A stretch of 64,000 bases of DNA from Mucilaginibacter celer (GCF_003576455.2 NZ_CP032869.1:6634001-6698000), one strand, 5' to 3'. Positions 52,381 to 60,928 are shown, counted from the stretch's first letter. The notes: generated from the sequence alone by a model not told the origin. Numbers and translations: made by a program.

Positions 52381-53085
52381 ATGAAAAACGTACTCATTAC
52401 CGGATCAACCAAAGGCATGGGCCGCTCAATTGCAATTGCTTTTGCTAATGAAGGATTAAACGTGGCAATTTGTTCTCGGAATGAGAAAGAATTATTAATT
52501 TTTAAGGATGAGCTGGAGCAGATTGATCCCGGTGTAAAAGTTTTTGCCATGAAGGCCGATGGCAGCAACAAAACCGAGCTGCTGAACTTTGCCGCCGCTG
52601 CCGAAGCTGAGTTTGGCTTTATTGACGTAGTGGTTAATAACCTGGGCACATTTATCCCATCGAGTATATTGAACGATACCGACGAAACTTTCCAAACCCA
52701 GCTTAATACCAACCTGATGCCGGCTTATGAACTGTACCGTTTTTTCGGAAAAAAAATGGCATCAGCAAAAAAGGGGCACTTCTTTAATATCTGTTCGGTG
52801 GCCGCTTTAAACCCTGTTGTGCAGGCCGGAAGTTACAGTGTAACAAAATACGCGCTGTTAGGTCTAACAAAGGTAATGAGGCTCGAGATGCAGGAGCATG
52901 GTGTAAAAGTTACCGCCGTAATACCCGGATCAACGTTAACGGATTCGTGGAAAGATGCTGTGGTTGACCCTAATACCATGGTGCTGCCCGAAGACATCGC
53001 ATCGGCAGTGATCAATATTTACAGAATGAGCACCGGTGCCAATGTCGACGAAATCATCATCAAACCCGCACCGGGCCAGTTATGA
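52381..53085 (+). CDS. SDR-family oxidoreductase
   Basis: A 234-residue classical SDR: NVLITGSTKGMGRSIAIAF (TGxxxGMG), VVNNLGTFIPS (NN-G), the Ser in FNICSVAALNP, YSVTKYALLG (YxxxK) and VTAVIPGSTLTDSW. It lacks the usual VDGG C-terminus, ending in a short IIIKPAPGQL. Divergent from mlaE; substrate unknown. It precedes the PspC gene by 29 bp, but no functional link is evident. Confidence 0.88.
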   Translation: MKNVLITGSTKGMGRSIAIAFANEGLNVAICSRNEKELLIFKDELEQIDPGVKVFAMKADGSNKTELLNFAAAAEAEFGFIDVVVNNLGTFIPSSILNDTDETFQTQLNTNLMPAYELYRFFGKKMASAKKGHFFNICSVAALNPVVQAGSYSVTKYALLGLTKVMRLEMQEHGVKVTAVIPGSTLTDSWKDAVVDPNTMVLPEDIASAVINIYRMSTGANVDEIIIKPAPGQL

Positions 53086-53114
53086 TCAATCAACATTAAA
53101 CATAAAACATAACT

Positions 53115-53696
53115 ATGGAAAAGAAACTACATCGCGATGAACACCACAAGGTAATAGGTGGTGTTTGCGCGGGCCTTGCCGAGTACTTCGGCATGGATGT
53201 GGCCATTATAAGAGCGATATTTTTAGTAACGCTTTTATTAAAAGGTGGCGGCGTACTCATTTATTTTATACTTTGGATGGCATTGCCTAAAAAAGGACTG
53301 GATTTTACCCCGGGCGTAGATTACCGTGTACCTCCGCAGCAGGATCCCTTTAATCCATTTGCCGGCGCCCCCCAAAACCAACCCTTTAATCAGCCTCCAT
53401 TTGTAGCCCCGCCAAAAAAACATGCGTCAACCTTTGGCCTGGTGTTTGGCGTGGCACTGATACTGATAGGCGGTATTTGCCTGCTTAACGAGCTCGACCT
53501 GATGCCCGATTGGGATTTTGAAAACTTTTGGCCCATTGCACTGGTTGCAGGCGGTATAGCCCTAATCGCCTCAGGCTTTAAAAAACAGCCCTGGGAAAAA
53601 CAAAGCTGGCAAAATGCTGATGCTGCAGATGCTGAGCCTGCAGCCACTGAAACCAAAGAAGAAACACAATCTGATAACACTCCACCAACTATATAA
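53115..53696 (+). CDS. PspC-domain membrane protein
   Basis: A 193-residue protein. Residues 1-58 are a PspC domain (KLHRDEHHKVIGGVCAGLAEYFGMD, then a membrane helix AIFLVTLLLKGGGVLIYFILWMALP). After a Pro/Gln/Asn-rich linker, two more helices (FGLVFGVALILIGGICLLNELDL and WPIALVAGGIALIASGF) resemble a DUF5668/LiaI module. PspC proteins take part in envelope-stress signalling. It is 5 bp upstream of the LiaF-like gene. Confidence 0.9.
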   Translation: MEKKLHRDEHHKVIGGVCAGLAEYFGMDVAIIRAIFLVTLLLKGGGVLIYFILWMALPKKGLDFTPGVDYRVPPQQDPFNPFAGAPQNQPFNQPPFVAPPKKHASTFGLVFGVALILIGGICLLNELDLMPDWDFENFWPIALVAGGIALIASGFKKQPWEKQSWQNADAADAEPAATETKEETQSDNTPPTI

Positions 53697-53701
53697 ATAT
53701 C

Positions 53702-54688
53702 ATGAGAAGCGATAAACTTGTTCCGGGTACTATCCTGGTTTTGTTGGGAGTGGTATTCCTGCTGGATAACTTCCACGTAATAAATTTTGATTGGATGAAC
53801 ATTTTTTACCTGTGGCCGATATTTTTGGTGATGGGTGGTGTAAGCCTGGTGTTTGCAGGCAATCGGTCGCCGCTGGCTACCATATTAAAAATGGCTGTTG
53901 TTGTTGCCGGTTTTGCCTTGTTGGTATTTGGCAACTTTGGCAAGCGCTACCATTTTTGGCCAAATGCCTGGACTTTTCATTATAACGACGACCGTGATAA
54001 TGATGATGACGACGATAGCGATACCACCAACACCGATCAGGGTGTGGTGAAGGTTGGCGGCGAAAATACCTTTAAGCAGGATTATAACACCGGCATTAAA
54101 TATGCCCGCCTTAATTTAAGCGGCGGCGGTACAGTTTATAATTTAAAGGATACCACTGCCGATCTGTTCAACGCGGTAACACAGGAGCTATATGGTAAGT
54201 ATACCCTAAACCAAAAAAAGGACGATTCGGTAACCGTGCTTAACCTGCGTTTAAAAAATAACAAGGGTTTTCATTTTGATTCGGACGACAATAAAAACAA
54301 CAAGGCCGACATTAAACTAAACCCAAATCCTATCTGGGATATTGATGTTGAAACCGGCGCCACAGATTTAAATTTTGATCTTTCAAAATTCAAAATAAAA
54401 AGCCTATCTTTAAAGGGCGGAGCAGCGTCGTTTGACGTGAGGCTTGGAAACCCCGTTTCAACCACCAATGTGGAGGTTTCAACAGGGGCTTCAGAGGTGA
54501 TTATCAGCGTGCCTAAGAGTGCAGCGTGCCGTATTACTGCTAATACAGGCCTGTCAGACAATACGTTTGCCGGCTTTGATAAAAAAGGTGATAACAGCTA
54601 CGAAACCGAAGGTTTTGATAATGCCAAAAACAAAATACTCATCCATATGAGCGGCGGCATCTCCGATTTTAAAGTAAACCGATACTAA
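53702..54688 (+). CDS. LiaF-like envelope protein (DUF5668 plus toast-rack domain)
   Basis: A 328-residue protein. The N-terminal 80 residues contain DUF5668-type paired helices (LVPGTILVLLGVVFLLDN, WPIFLVMGGVSLVFAG). An Asp-rich linker (DDDDDSDTT) leads to a beta-helical C-terminal domain with ARLNLSGGGTVYNL, LSLKGGAASFDVRLG, VEVSTGASEVIISVPKSAACRI, typical of LiaF/DUF2154 toast-rack proteins. It pairs with the PspC gene just upstream, so the two probably respond to envelope stress. Confidence 0.88.
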   Translation: MRSDKLVPGTILVLLGVVFLLDNFHVINFDWMNIFYLWPIFLVMGGVSLVFAGNRSPLATILKMAVVVAGFALLVFGNFGKRYHFWPNAWTFHYNDDRDNDDDDDSDTTNTDQGVVKVGGENTFKQDYNTGIKYARLNLSGGGTVYNLKDTTADLFNAVTQELYGKYTLNQKKDDSVTVLNLRLKNNKGFHFDSDDNKNNKADIKLNPNPIWDIDVETGATDLNFDLSKFKIKSLSLKGGAASFDVRLGNPVSTTNVEVSTGASEVIISVPKSAACRITANTGLSDNTFAGFDKKGDNSYETEGFDNAKNKILIHMSGGISDFKVNRY

Positions 54689-54749
54689 ATAACCTAAATC
54701 CTGAGTAAAACGATACCGGGACATAATACAGAATAATGCATTGCCAACC

Positions 54750-54780
54750 GCCCCGTCAAAATTTGACGGGGCTTTTTTAT
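54750..54780 (+). terminator. Intrinsic terminator after the PspC-LiaF operon
   Basis: GCCCCGTCAAA (54750-54760) pairs with TTTGACGGGGC (54762-54772), followed by TTTTTTAT. It also shows that the reading frame extending upstream of 54901 is not translated. Confidence 0.93.
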
Positions 54781-54900
54781 GCCCCTACCGGCAGGCTGCT
54801 TCAGGGTTTTGTCATTTGTTTGATAGAAGATTTCAAAATTGTTAAATTGAAAACCGTTGGTATTGAAAATAAGTTTATTTTACAACACAAATTAACTACC

Positions 54901-55584
54901 ATGAAATACCGCTACCTTATATTATCGGCAATACTATTTTTTACCTGCGCGGCCCGGGCTCAAAACGTTGTTAAAGGTTCGGTTAACGAGGCCGGTCGAA
55001 GCACCAAACTGTCTAACGTTTTTGTGCGCGATAACCAAAACAGGCAAATGACCATTACCGATAACAAGGGCGCTTTCAGTATCCGTACCGAAACCGGGCA
55101 TACCCTTATTTTCAGCTCGCCGGGTTATGTATCAGATACCTTATATGTTACCGATTTTACACCCAAAAAAATTGAGCTTGTTACGCAAACCATTGCCTTA
55201 AAACAGGTAAACATCAGTGCCAAACGCGAGAGTTTTGATGCGCATAAAGAATATCCCGAAGTTTATACCCGCAGCAAGGTTTACCCCCTGTCGCCAACTT
55301 CATGGTTTAGCAAGGAAGCCCGTGATGCCCGTCGCCTCAAAAAATATTTTAAACGCGAAGAAGAAGAGCGCCATATCGACGAGGTATTTAACATGAATTA
55401 TGTACAAAGCATCATCCCCCTGCGCGGCCAGGAACTTGAAAACTTCATGACCATCTACAGGCCAAGCTATGACTTTATAAAAGATAACAACGGCGCATCG
55501 CTGGCGGTTTATATTAACGATTCGTATAAAAAATACCAGGCCCTGCCTGCCGAGAAGCGTTCGTTGCCTGCTTTGAAAGAGTAG
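54901..55584 (+). CDS. Secreted protein with carboxypeptidase-regulatory-like domain
   Basis: The start at 54901 (MKYRYLILSAILFFTCAARAQ) begins a signal peptide; the open frame upstream crosses a terminator. The 227-residue product has a CarboxypepD_reg-like beta domain at residues 22-105 (VVKGSVNEAGRSTKLSNVFVRD, ITDNKGAFSIRTETGHTLIFSSPGYVSD). A helical, basic C-terminus follows (KEARDARRLKKYFKREEEERHIDEVF). Here the domain is not fused to a TonB receptor. Function unknown. Confidence 0.82.
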   Translation: MKYRYLILSAILFFTCAARAQNVVKGSVNEAGRSTKLSNVFVRDNQNRQMTITDNKGAFSIRTETGHTLIFSSPGYVSDTLYVTDFTPKKIELVTQTIALKQVNISAKRESFDAHKEYPEVYTRSKVYPLSPTSWFSKEARDARRLKKYFKREEEERHIDEVFNMNYVQSIIPLRGQELENFMTIYRPSYDFIKDNNGASLAVYINDSYKKYQALPAEKRSLPALKE

Positions 55585-55629
55585 TTTTTTTGTGGCAGTT
55601 GCAGTAGCAGTTTTTGATGACGTAAATTA

Positions 55630-56253
55630 TTAGTCGGCCCAAACGCTTACATCGTTGCTGATGATTTTTTGATACACCAATTCAATCTGGCTTTTCAGGA
55701 TCCTGTCTTCCGATAATGGAGGCAGGTTATCGATATCAAAATATTGTACATCCAGCACATCAAAGCCCTTGTTTATTTCGGTTGTAATGGCTTTGCAGTA
55801 GAAAACCATTTTGTATACATAAAATGGCTGCGGGGGATGCGGGTGCATCTTTTTATCAAACACAGCCAATAATCTTTCGGCGCTTACCTGTAAGCCGGTT
55901 TCCTCCCAAAACTCCTTAATAATGGTTTCTTTAGGGGTATAACCAATATCACCCCAGCCTCCGGGTAACGACCATTTGCCATCGCCGCTTTCGCGTGCCA
56001 GTAGTATTTTGTTATCCGGAGATAAGAGGATCCCTCTCAAATCAACTTTGGCTGTAGGGTAATCGGCAGCTTGCGGAAACAACAGGTTGATAGTGTCTTC
56101 GCCATAGCCGCTCACCTCATCAAACATCTGGGTGCTGAGGTGCTGAAGCTCGTGATAGCGTTCAATATCGTATTCGTTTTTTGCATAGAGCAGGCCGGTA
56201 TCGGCAAGGGCGCGGAGTTGGGTTATTTGTGAAAGTAGCCTGGTGTTTGACAT
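55630..56253 (-). CDS. Nudix hydrolase with Nudix_N domain
   Basis: A 207-residue protein. Residues 1-60 form the helical Nudix_N domain (LLSQITQLRALADTGLLYAKNEYDIERYHEL). Residues about 68-195 are Nudix, with SLPGGWGDIGYTPKETIIKEFWEETGL as the Nudix box, in which Lys replaces the usual Arg of REUxEE. Nudix_N members hydrolyse nucleoside-diphosphate-linked compounds such as ADP-ribose. It is monocistronic, followed by a short-word repeat. Confidence 0.88.
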   Translation of the reverse strand: MSNTRLLSQITQLRALADTGLLYAKNEYDIERYHELQHLSTQMFDEVSGYGEDTINLLFPQAADYPTAKVDLRGILLSPDNKILLARESGDGKWSLPGGWGDIGYTPKETIIKEFWEETGLQVSAERLLAVFDKKMHPHPPQPFYVYKMVFYCKAITTEINKGFDVLDVQYFDIDNLPPLSEDRILKSQIELVYQKIISNDVSVWAD

Positions 56254-56275
56254 GGTAGGGGAATGGATAATATTT

Positions 56276-56362
56276 TGTCAATGCTAAGGAACAAAGCATC
56301 TTATTCAATAGGCCAGTCCGATATGTCTGGCGAAGAAGATCCTTCGTTCCTCAGGATTGACA
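56276..56362. repeat. Degenerate palindrome related to the 7179 repeat
   Basis: The left arm (56276-56302, containing AAGGAACAAAGCATCTT) and the inverted right arm (56336-56362, AAGATCCTTCGTTCCTC) match imperfectly. The GGAACGAAG core links it to the repeat at 7179-7264. Confidence 0.6.
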
Positions 56363-56385
56363 ATGAATAAAAAATTATCGACAGT

Positions 56386-56462
56386 AAAAAATCGGTGTAA
56401 TCAAAAATCAACCGGTGTAACGCCAATAAAAAAATCCGAAATCGAACATCCGAATTCAACAA
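56386..56462. repeat. ATCGGTGTAATCAAAAA / TCCGAAATCGAACATCCGAA word repeat
   Basis: The same words appear in reverse orientation at 58604-58700 (TTTGATTACACCGATT, GATTTCGGAT). Here they end at the stop of the coiled-coil gene at 56466. Confidence 0.65.
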
Positions 56463-56465
56463 ACC

Positions 56466-57212
56466 CTACCCTCTGCCCAACAACTCATCAAGCTTGTTGC
56501 GCTCGGTTTGCAGTTCGCGGGCAAGTTTCTTCTCTTTTTCGTTGGCTTTGGCTTTGTAGGCTTTGTATTCTTCGTCCAGTTCTTCGTATAGTTTGATGCG
56601 GTATTTTGCTTCGCGGCTGTGCGCGCCCGAGCGGGCTATTACAATAACGGCAACTACACCAAATACAATCACCAATCCCCACATTACTAAATTATAAGTG
56701 GCCTTGGTAAACGGAATGCCTAAAAGGCCTATCTCATCACGTTTGGCGTTCGATTCGTTTAGGGCCTGCTCTTTGCTGGTGGCATCAGTTTTCAGGCTTT
56801 CAACACTTTTGCCCTGTTCGGCCAGTTTGGCTTTGGCTTCGGAAAGTTGGCGGCGTTCAATGGTAAGCGTGTCCTTTGCATTTTTCCAAAAGGCGGCTAC
56901 CAGGGGCTGCTGGTAGTGGTACAGCTTGCTAAGCAGGTATTGGTACTGCCCGTTAAGGCTTTTATCTTTTTGCAGGGCCGAATCGGCTGCGGTTGGCTTG
57001 GGTTGAGCGTAGGTATACTTAACAGGAGTGGCCGCGGGGGTAACAACAGGGGCTTTTGCCGGGCTCGATTTTACAATTGGGGGGATAGCATTCGGTTTCA
57101 TTACGGCGGGTTTCTTTTTTGCGGTGGTATCCTGGGCGAAGCCTGCCGTTATACCCGTTAAAAATAGTGCTGTTAAAACCGTTATCGTAAAAATTAAATG
57201 CTTCTTCATCAA
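56466..57212 (-). CDS. Exported coiled-coil membrane protein of unknown function
   Basis: A 248-residue protein. Signal peptide (ending GFAQD), a Pro/Ala/Lys-rich region to about residue 75, a helical coiled coil (residues about 115-155, TIERRQLSEAKAKLAEQGKSVESL), one membrane helix (YNLVMWGLVIVFGVVAVIVIA), then a highly charged C-terminal coiled coil (LYEELDEEYKAYKAKANEKEKKLAREL). The layout suggests an inner-membrane scaffold with a cytoplasmic tail. Homologues are sometimes mislabelled as a tRNA methyltransferase; no such motif is present. Confidence 0.75.
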   Translation of the reverse strand: MMKKHLIFTITVLTALFLTGITAGFAQDTTAKKKPAVMKPNAIPPIVKSSPAKAPVVTPAATPVKYTYAQPKPTAADSALQKDKSLNGQYQYLLSKLYHYQQPLVAAFWKNAKDTLTIERRQLSEAKAKLAEQGKSVESLKTDATSKEQALNESNAKRDEIGLLGIPFTKATYNLVMWGLVIVFGVVAVIVIARSGAHSREAKYRIKLYEELDEEYKAYKAKANEKEKKLARELQTERNKLDELLGRG

Positions 57213-57338
57213 AAGTAAAATTAGTTGCGTTGTATTAACAAAACAAGTTGCTTATGGTTTTATTATAATACCTGCTGGTTTGTTTGGCTAAAATAAGCTT
57301 TAGTACGTAATTAACCTACTCATAGTTATATTAGCGGC

Positions 57339-58598
57339 ATGAATATAGGTATTATTGGTTTGGGTGATATGGGCCGTTTGTACGCAAAGGCCTTCGCCAA
57401 AGCAGGTTATACGGTTAGCGGATGCGATTTGCCTGCCAACCGCCAAAAACTGGAGGAGGAGCTAACTCCCTTTGGTATTACTGTGATGGACAGCGGCAAG
57501 GATGTAGCCCGGATTAACGACCTGATCATTTATTCGGTAGAGGCTGATAGCATTGAGCGGGTTGTGGCCGAGTATGGCCCGGCAACCAAATACGGCGCCA
57601 TAGTGGCCGGGCAAACCTCGGTTAAATCGCCGGAGATTGCCACGTTTGAGAAACACCTGCCTGCCGATGCGCAGATAGTTACCTTTCATGGTATGCACGG
57701 GCCGGGTTTTGAGCCTAAGGGGCAAACTCTTATCCTTATACCGCATCGTACAAGTGCCGAAGCCTACCAGCGCATGTACGACGTGTTTACGGCCATAGGC
57801 AGCAATATTGTTGAAATTCCTGATTACCATGAGCACGACCGCATTGTGGCCGATACCCAGGCCGTAACCCACGTAGGTTTCGAGAGTATGGGCACCGCCT
57901 GGAAATCGGCAGGGTTTTTCCCATGGGAAAATGCATCATATATAGGTGGTATTGATAATGTGAAAATTCTTACCACGCTGCGCATATTTAGCTATAAGGC
58001 TCACGTTTACGCCGGGCTGGCTATCCTTAACCCTTATGCCCGGCAACAGGTAAAGCGCTATGCCGAATCAGAATCAGAATTGTTTAAGCTAATGATCAAG
58101 GAAGAATCGCAGGCCTTTAAGGAGCGTATATACCGTGCGCGCGATTTTGTTTTTCATGAAAGCCGCAAGCCTATTATGCTTAATGATAGCGTGATGAAAG
58201 AGTTTTCACTATCGCAACATGCCGATAGCCAGAAACCCAACTCGCACCTCAGTATTTTGAGTATGGTTGATGCCTGGTACCACCTCGGTGTTAACCCGTA
58301 TGATAACCTCATTTGCCAAACCCCGCCATTCCGCCTGCGTTTGGGAATTGCCGAATATTTGTTTAAGAACGAGGAATTGCTGGAAGAATCGTTAGAGACT
58401 GCCCTGTATGATAAAACCATCCGCGGAGATGATTTGGAGTTTCACTCGGCGGTGAGGGATTGGTCGGCTATTATTGGGTTTGGGGATATGGAGGGGTATA
58501 AGAAGCATTTTAATGATACGCAGGCATTTTTTAGCCATAGGCTGGACGAGGGTAAGGCGCAGAGTGCCGAGCTGATCAGAAGGTTGATGATGGAGTGA
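57339..58598 (+). CDS. Prephenate dehydrogenase-like NAD-binding protein
   Basis: A 419-residue protein with an N-terminal Rossmann motif (NIGIIGLGDMGRLYAKAFAKAGY). Segments GQTSVKSPEIATFEKHLP and TFHGMHGPGFEPKGQTLIL correspond to the TyrA active-site region (conserved His of HGMHGP), and VADTQAVTHVGFESMG to the dimer helices. The length and C-terminal helical domain are closer to eukaryote-type TYR1 than to E. coli TyrA. The expected reaction is oxidative decarboxylation of prephenate for tyrosine synthesis; a related arogenate activity is possible. Confidence 0.85.
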   Translation: MNIGIIGLGDMGRLYAKAFAKAGYTVSGCDLPANRQKLEEELTPFGITVMDSGKDVARINDLIIYSVEADSIERVVAEYGPATKYGAIVAGQTSVKSPEIATFEKHLPADAQIVTFHGMHGPGFEPKGQTLILIPHRTSAEAYQRMYDVFTAIGSNIVEIPDYHEHDRIVADTQAVTHVGFESMGTAWKSAGFFPWENASYIGGIDNVKILTTLRIFSYKAHVYAGLAILNPYARQQVKRYAESESELFKLMIKEESQAFKERIYRARDFVFHESRKPIMLNDSVMKEFSLSQHADSQKPNSHLSILSMVDAWYHLGVNPYDNLICQTPPFRLRLGIAEYLFKNEELLEESLETALYDKTIRGDDLEFHSAVRDWSAIIGFGDMEGYKKHFNDTQAFFSHRLDEGKAQSAELIRRLMME

Positions 58599-58603
58599 GT
58601 TTG

Positions 58604-58720
58604 GGGATTTCGGATTTGGGATCTTCGATTTCGGATTTATTTTTTTTGATTACACCGATTGTTTTTTGATTACACAGATTTTGACCGTGGATTAGGATGA
58701 TTACGTTGATTTAGCTGATT
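58604..58720. repeat. GATTTCGGAT / TTTGATTACACCGATT word repeat
   Basis: Begins right after the prephenate-dehydrogenase-like stop and continues with TTTTTGATTACACAGATT and GATTACGTTGATTTAGCTGATT words. It is the inverse-orientation relative of 56386-56462. Confidence 0.6.
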
Positions 58721-58780
58721 TGTATGAATAGGTTTTTGGGGGGAATTTATGGGAGGGGAAGGTGTTTTGATAGGGCTTTG

Positions 58781-58820
58781 ATTCTGCTAATTCTAAAATT
58801 CTGTAAATTCTGATTCAGAC
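58781..58820. repeat. Half-unit of the GTCTGAATC family, copy 5
   Basis: A single right arm (ATTCTGCTAATTCTAAAATT then the inverted CTGTAAATTCTGATTCAGAC), with no left arm nearby. It abuts the TGGAACAC repeat region. Confidence 0.85.
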
Positions 58821-58827
58821 ATACGTC

Positions 58828-59036
58828 GTGTTCCAGTTTTTTGGTGGAACACTTTGTGATTTTTGTTTTTTTTATTGTTTTGATAATCAGTATGTTATAA
58901 AATTGCAAAAAGCGTTAAAAATGAAATTGGAACACATTGATGTTGGTAATCAGGTAGTTGTGCTTTTTGATTTTTAAAATTGGAACACCGGTTTTTAAAA
59001 TTGGAACACTGGTTTTTTAAAAAGTGGAACACCGGC
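58828..59036. repeat. TGGAACAC direct repeats, possible transposon end or iterons
   Basis: TGGAACAC occurs at 58845, 58928, 58981, 59002 and 59025 on the plus strand and once inverted at 58828. The last three form tandem 21-23 bp units of TTTTTAAAATTGGAACACCGG type. Multiple end repeats like these are seen at IS21-like or Tn7-like termini. They could equally be regulator sites for the promoter at 59060. No transposase gene accompanies them. The whole 58599-59115 gap holds only repeats and the following promoter. Confidence 0.7.
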
Positions 59037-59059
59037 GACAGCATGCCGGTACAGTTGAA

Positions 59060-59089
59060 TTTTGATTATCAGGTTATTAATTAAATTTG
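59060..59089 (+). promoter_or_regulatory. Promoter of the 54-aa gene (TTTTG / TAAATTTG)
   Basis: TTTTG at 59060-59064 and TAAATTTG at 59082-59089 (perfect TAnnTTTG) with 17 bases between. It is followed by an AAGGGAGG ribosome-binding site at 59103-59110, unusually strong for Bacteroidota, 5 bp before the ATG. Confidence 0.65.
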
Positions 59090-59115
59090 AATAACTAAAG
59101 AAAAGGGAGGATACA

Positions 59116-59280
59116 ATGGCAACTATATCAAACAGTTTGACTATTGAAAAAGGATTTGGTGCGGGTATGGTTAGCGACCAGGTAAAAAGTCATGCAAATG
59201 ATCCTTTAGTAGTTAAAAAAGTAGAGGAAGCGGCAAAGACTATTCAAAATGTAGGTTTGCCAAGCGAAAAGAAGAAATAG
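59116..59280 (+). CDS. Small 54-residue protein of unknown function
   Basis: An ATG at 59116 opens a 54-codon frame starting MATISNSLTIEKGFGAGMVS and continuing DQVKSHANDPLVVKKVEEAAKT to the Lys-rich end SEKKK. It is soluble, without signal or membrane segment, and mostly helical after residue 20. The gene is convincing despite its size because it has a promoter, a strong purine-rich ribosome-binding site and a terminator 22 bp after the stop. It lies in an accessory stretch with transposon-like repeats on one side and a TIR protein on the other. No family recognised. Confidence 0.7.
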   Translation: MATISNSLTIEKGFGAGMVSDQVKSHANDPLVVKKVEEAAKTIQNVGLPSEKKK

Positions 59281-59301
59281 ATATTTTATTAATAATGCAA
59301 A

Positions 59302-59327
59302 GCCGGAGATCTGATCCGGCTTTTTTA
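59302..59327 (+). terminator. Intrinsic terminator of the 54-aa gene
   Basis: GCCGGA (59302-59307) pairs with TCCGGC (59315-59320), followed by TTTTTT. The remaining 59328-59689 gap shows no convincing gene or signal; one minus-strand stop-to-stop frame (59330-59476) lacks a start codon. Confidence 0.88.
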
Positions 59328-59689
59328 GTTTATACTCTTGTTACCGCAAGTATCCTCACTTCGGGCTCATATACTGGTTCAAGTATAAGGCTACTTTTGG
59401 GTTTATTCAAACTGATGCGATGTTCGCAAACAGCGATAAAGCCGGACAGCAGGAAATAATCAGTTAAGCTGAAAGCTTAAACCATTTTAGGACGAAGTTA
59501 CGCTGTTGCTAACTTTGACCAGCTAAGGTTATCTTTTCCTGTCAAAGAAAAAATCTTCAAATAACACCTAATCCCGTATTTTTATCTATTCCTATTTTTT
59601 TTCCGGACAGTAGCGAATAATATCTTATTTTTAACATTGTTATCGAAGAAGACATACTTGAAATTATTACCATAAACCTTGCCTGTCCA

Positions 59690-60928
59690 ATGCATAATCC
59701 TCCAAAATGCTTTATCTCATACGCTTGGGATCGTCCCGCTCATCAGGGCTGGATAAAACAATTTGCAAGCCAATTACGGAACGATGGCGTTGAAACCATT
59801 TTAGATCAATGGCATGCCGTGCCGGGTACGCAACTACCTGAATTTATGGAACAGGCCGTTAGAGATAGTGATTTTGTGCTGATTATTTGTACACCAAAAT
59901 ATAAATTGAAATCAGATACGCGGACAGGTGGAGTCGGCTATGAAGGGGATATTATTACTGGAGAGATTTTCGTAAAAAGAGCTCTTGATAAATTTATTCC
60001 GGTTCTTCGTGACGGAGCATGGCTGGACGCCTCGCCCAGTTTTTTGTTAGGTAAATATTACATCGATCTGGTGGATGGAAGTAATTATCAGGCTAATTAT
60101 GAAAATTTATTGCGAACACTTTTTAATACTCGCGAAATAGCTCCACCGATAGGAACGCCGCCAGCCAGCGTTATGATAAAACATGCGCATGCGCAGCGAC
60201 AAATTGATGCATTACGTTGGATTAAATTGGAGTTGTGTACTTTACCTGTGCTTAGCGACACGCCGGCTAACCGAAACGAATTGATTAGGTTGTTTAGAAA
60301 TTGCCTTATCAAAGTTTTCAAAGATTCCTATCAAGCATTTTCAATCATGCTTAACGTAAAATTGCATGATGAAGCACAGCCCGGGGGAATTGTATCATAC
60401 GCCTTATTAGGACATCATCGCAGCTTTATTTATGAATGTGAAAAAGAACACCGGGATTACATGGCCAAGCTGCTTAATGCAAGATTTGCCCCGGATTGGC
60501 AAGCACAAAAAGAGCGGTTAAAATTAGAGGCAGCAGAAGAAGAGAAAGCATTTGACGGTTGGCGGATCATACACAATGTTGAATTTTTAAGCCTACCAGT
60601 TGCTGTTAATATCGAATATGACCCCGTTATTAAAAGGATAAAAATCATATCTGATGACGAGGAAATTATCAACCCGAAGAACTACGATAATGAAGTAAAA
60701 ACCACATCCGAAGCACTTCGATTTTTTTGTGCAATGCTTAAAAGAAAATACGCAAATCTCGGCGATATTGGCTATCAATTTGAATTTTTACCGCTTCTTA
60801 AATTAATGATTGATTTTTATGATAAAAAGCCTATCAATTTGGATAATTTCCGGTGTCAGGAACAAAATCCGGAAGAATGGGATTATATCAACTATGATTT
60901 CCAGGCACAGTTAAAGGGTTATAATTGA
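59690..60928 (+). CDS. TIR/SEFIR-domain protein, candidate defence effector
   Basis: A 412-residue protein. Residues about 5-135 form a TIR-superfamily (SEFIR-like) domain: KCFISYAWDRPAHQGWIKQF, LDQWHAVPGTQLPEFMEQAV, DSDFVLIICTPKY, then GGVGYEGDIITGEI where Glu 85 is a candidate NAD-cleaving residue. Residues about 160-412 are a helical and mixed region with no recognised domain (perhaps a sensor). No signal peptide, so cytoplasmic. Bacterial TIR proteins often act in anti-phage immunity by destroying NAD. It is AT-rich, next to an IS and repeats, and its stop overlaps the ATG of a broken downstream frame, suggesting a former two-gene system. Confidence 0.8.
   Translation: MHNPPKCFISYAWDRPAHQGWIKQFASQLRNDGVETILDQWHAVPGTQLPEFMEQAVRDSDFVLIICTPKYKLKSDTRTGGVGYEGDIITGEIFVKRALDKFIPVLRDGAWLDASPSFLLGKYYIDLVDGSNYQANYENLLRTLFNTREIAPPIGTPPASVMIKHAHAQRQIDALRWIKLELCTLPVLSDTPANRNELIRLFRNCLIKVFKDSYQAFSIMLNVKLHDEAQPGGIVSYALLGHHRSFIYECEKEHRDYMAKLLNARFAPDWQAQKERLKLEAAEEEKAFDGWRIIHNVEFLSLPVAVNIEYDPVIKRIKIISDDEEIINPKNYDNEVKTTSEALRFFCAMLKRKYANLGDIGYQFEFLPLLKLMIDFYDKKPINLDNFRCQEQNPEEWDYINYDFQAQLKGYN

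Noticed and set aside
58828..59036. TGGAACAC iterons considered as a plasmid or phage replication origin.
   Set aside because: No replication initiator gene is nearby, and neighbouring genes are ordinary chromosomal ones.
59330..59476. A minus-strand stop-to-stop frame ending SLILEPVYEPEVRILAVTRV.
   Set aside because: The sequence looks protein-like but has no start codon and no homologue I can name. A relic is possible but unsupported.
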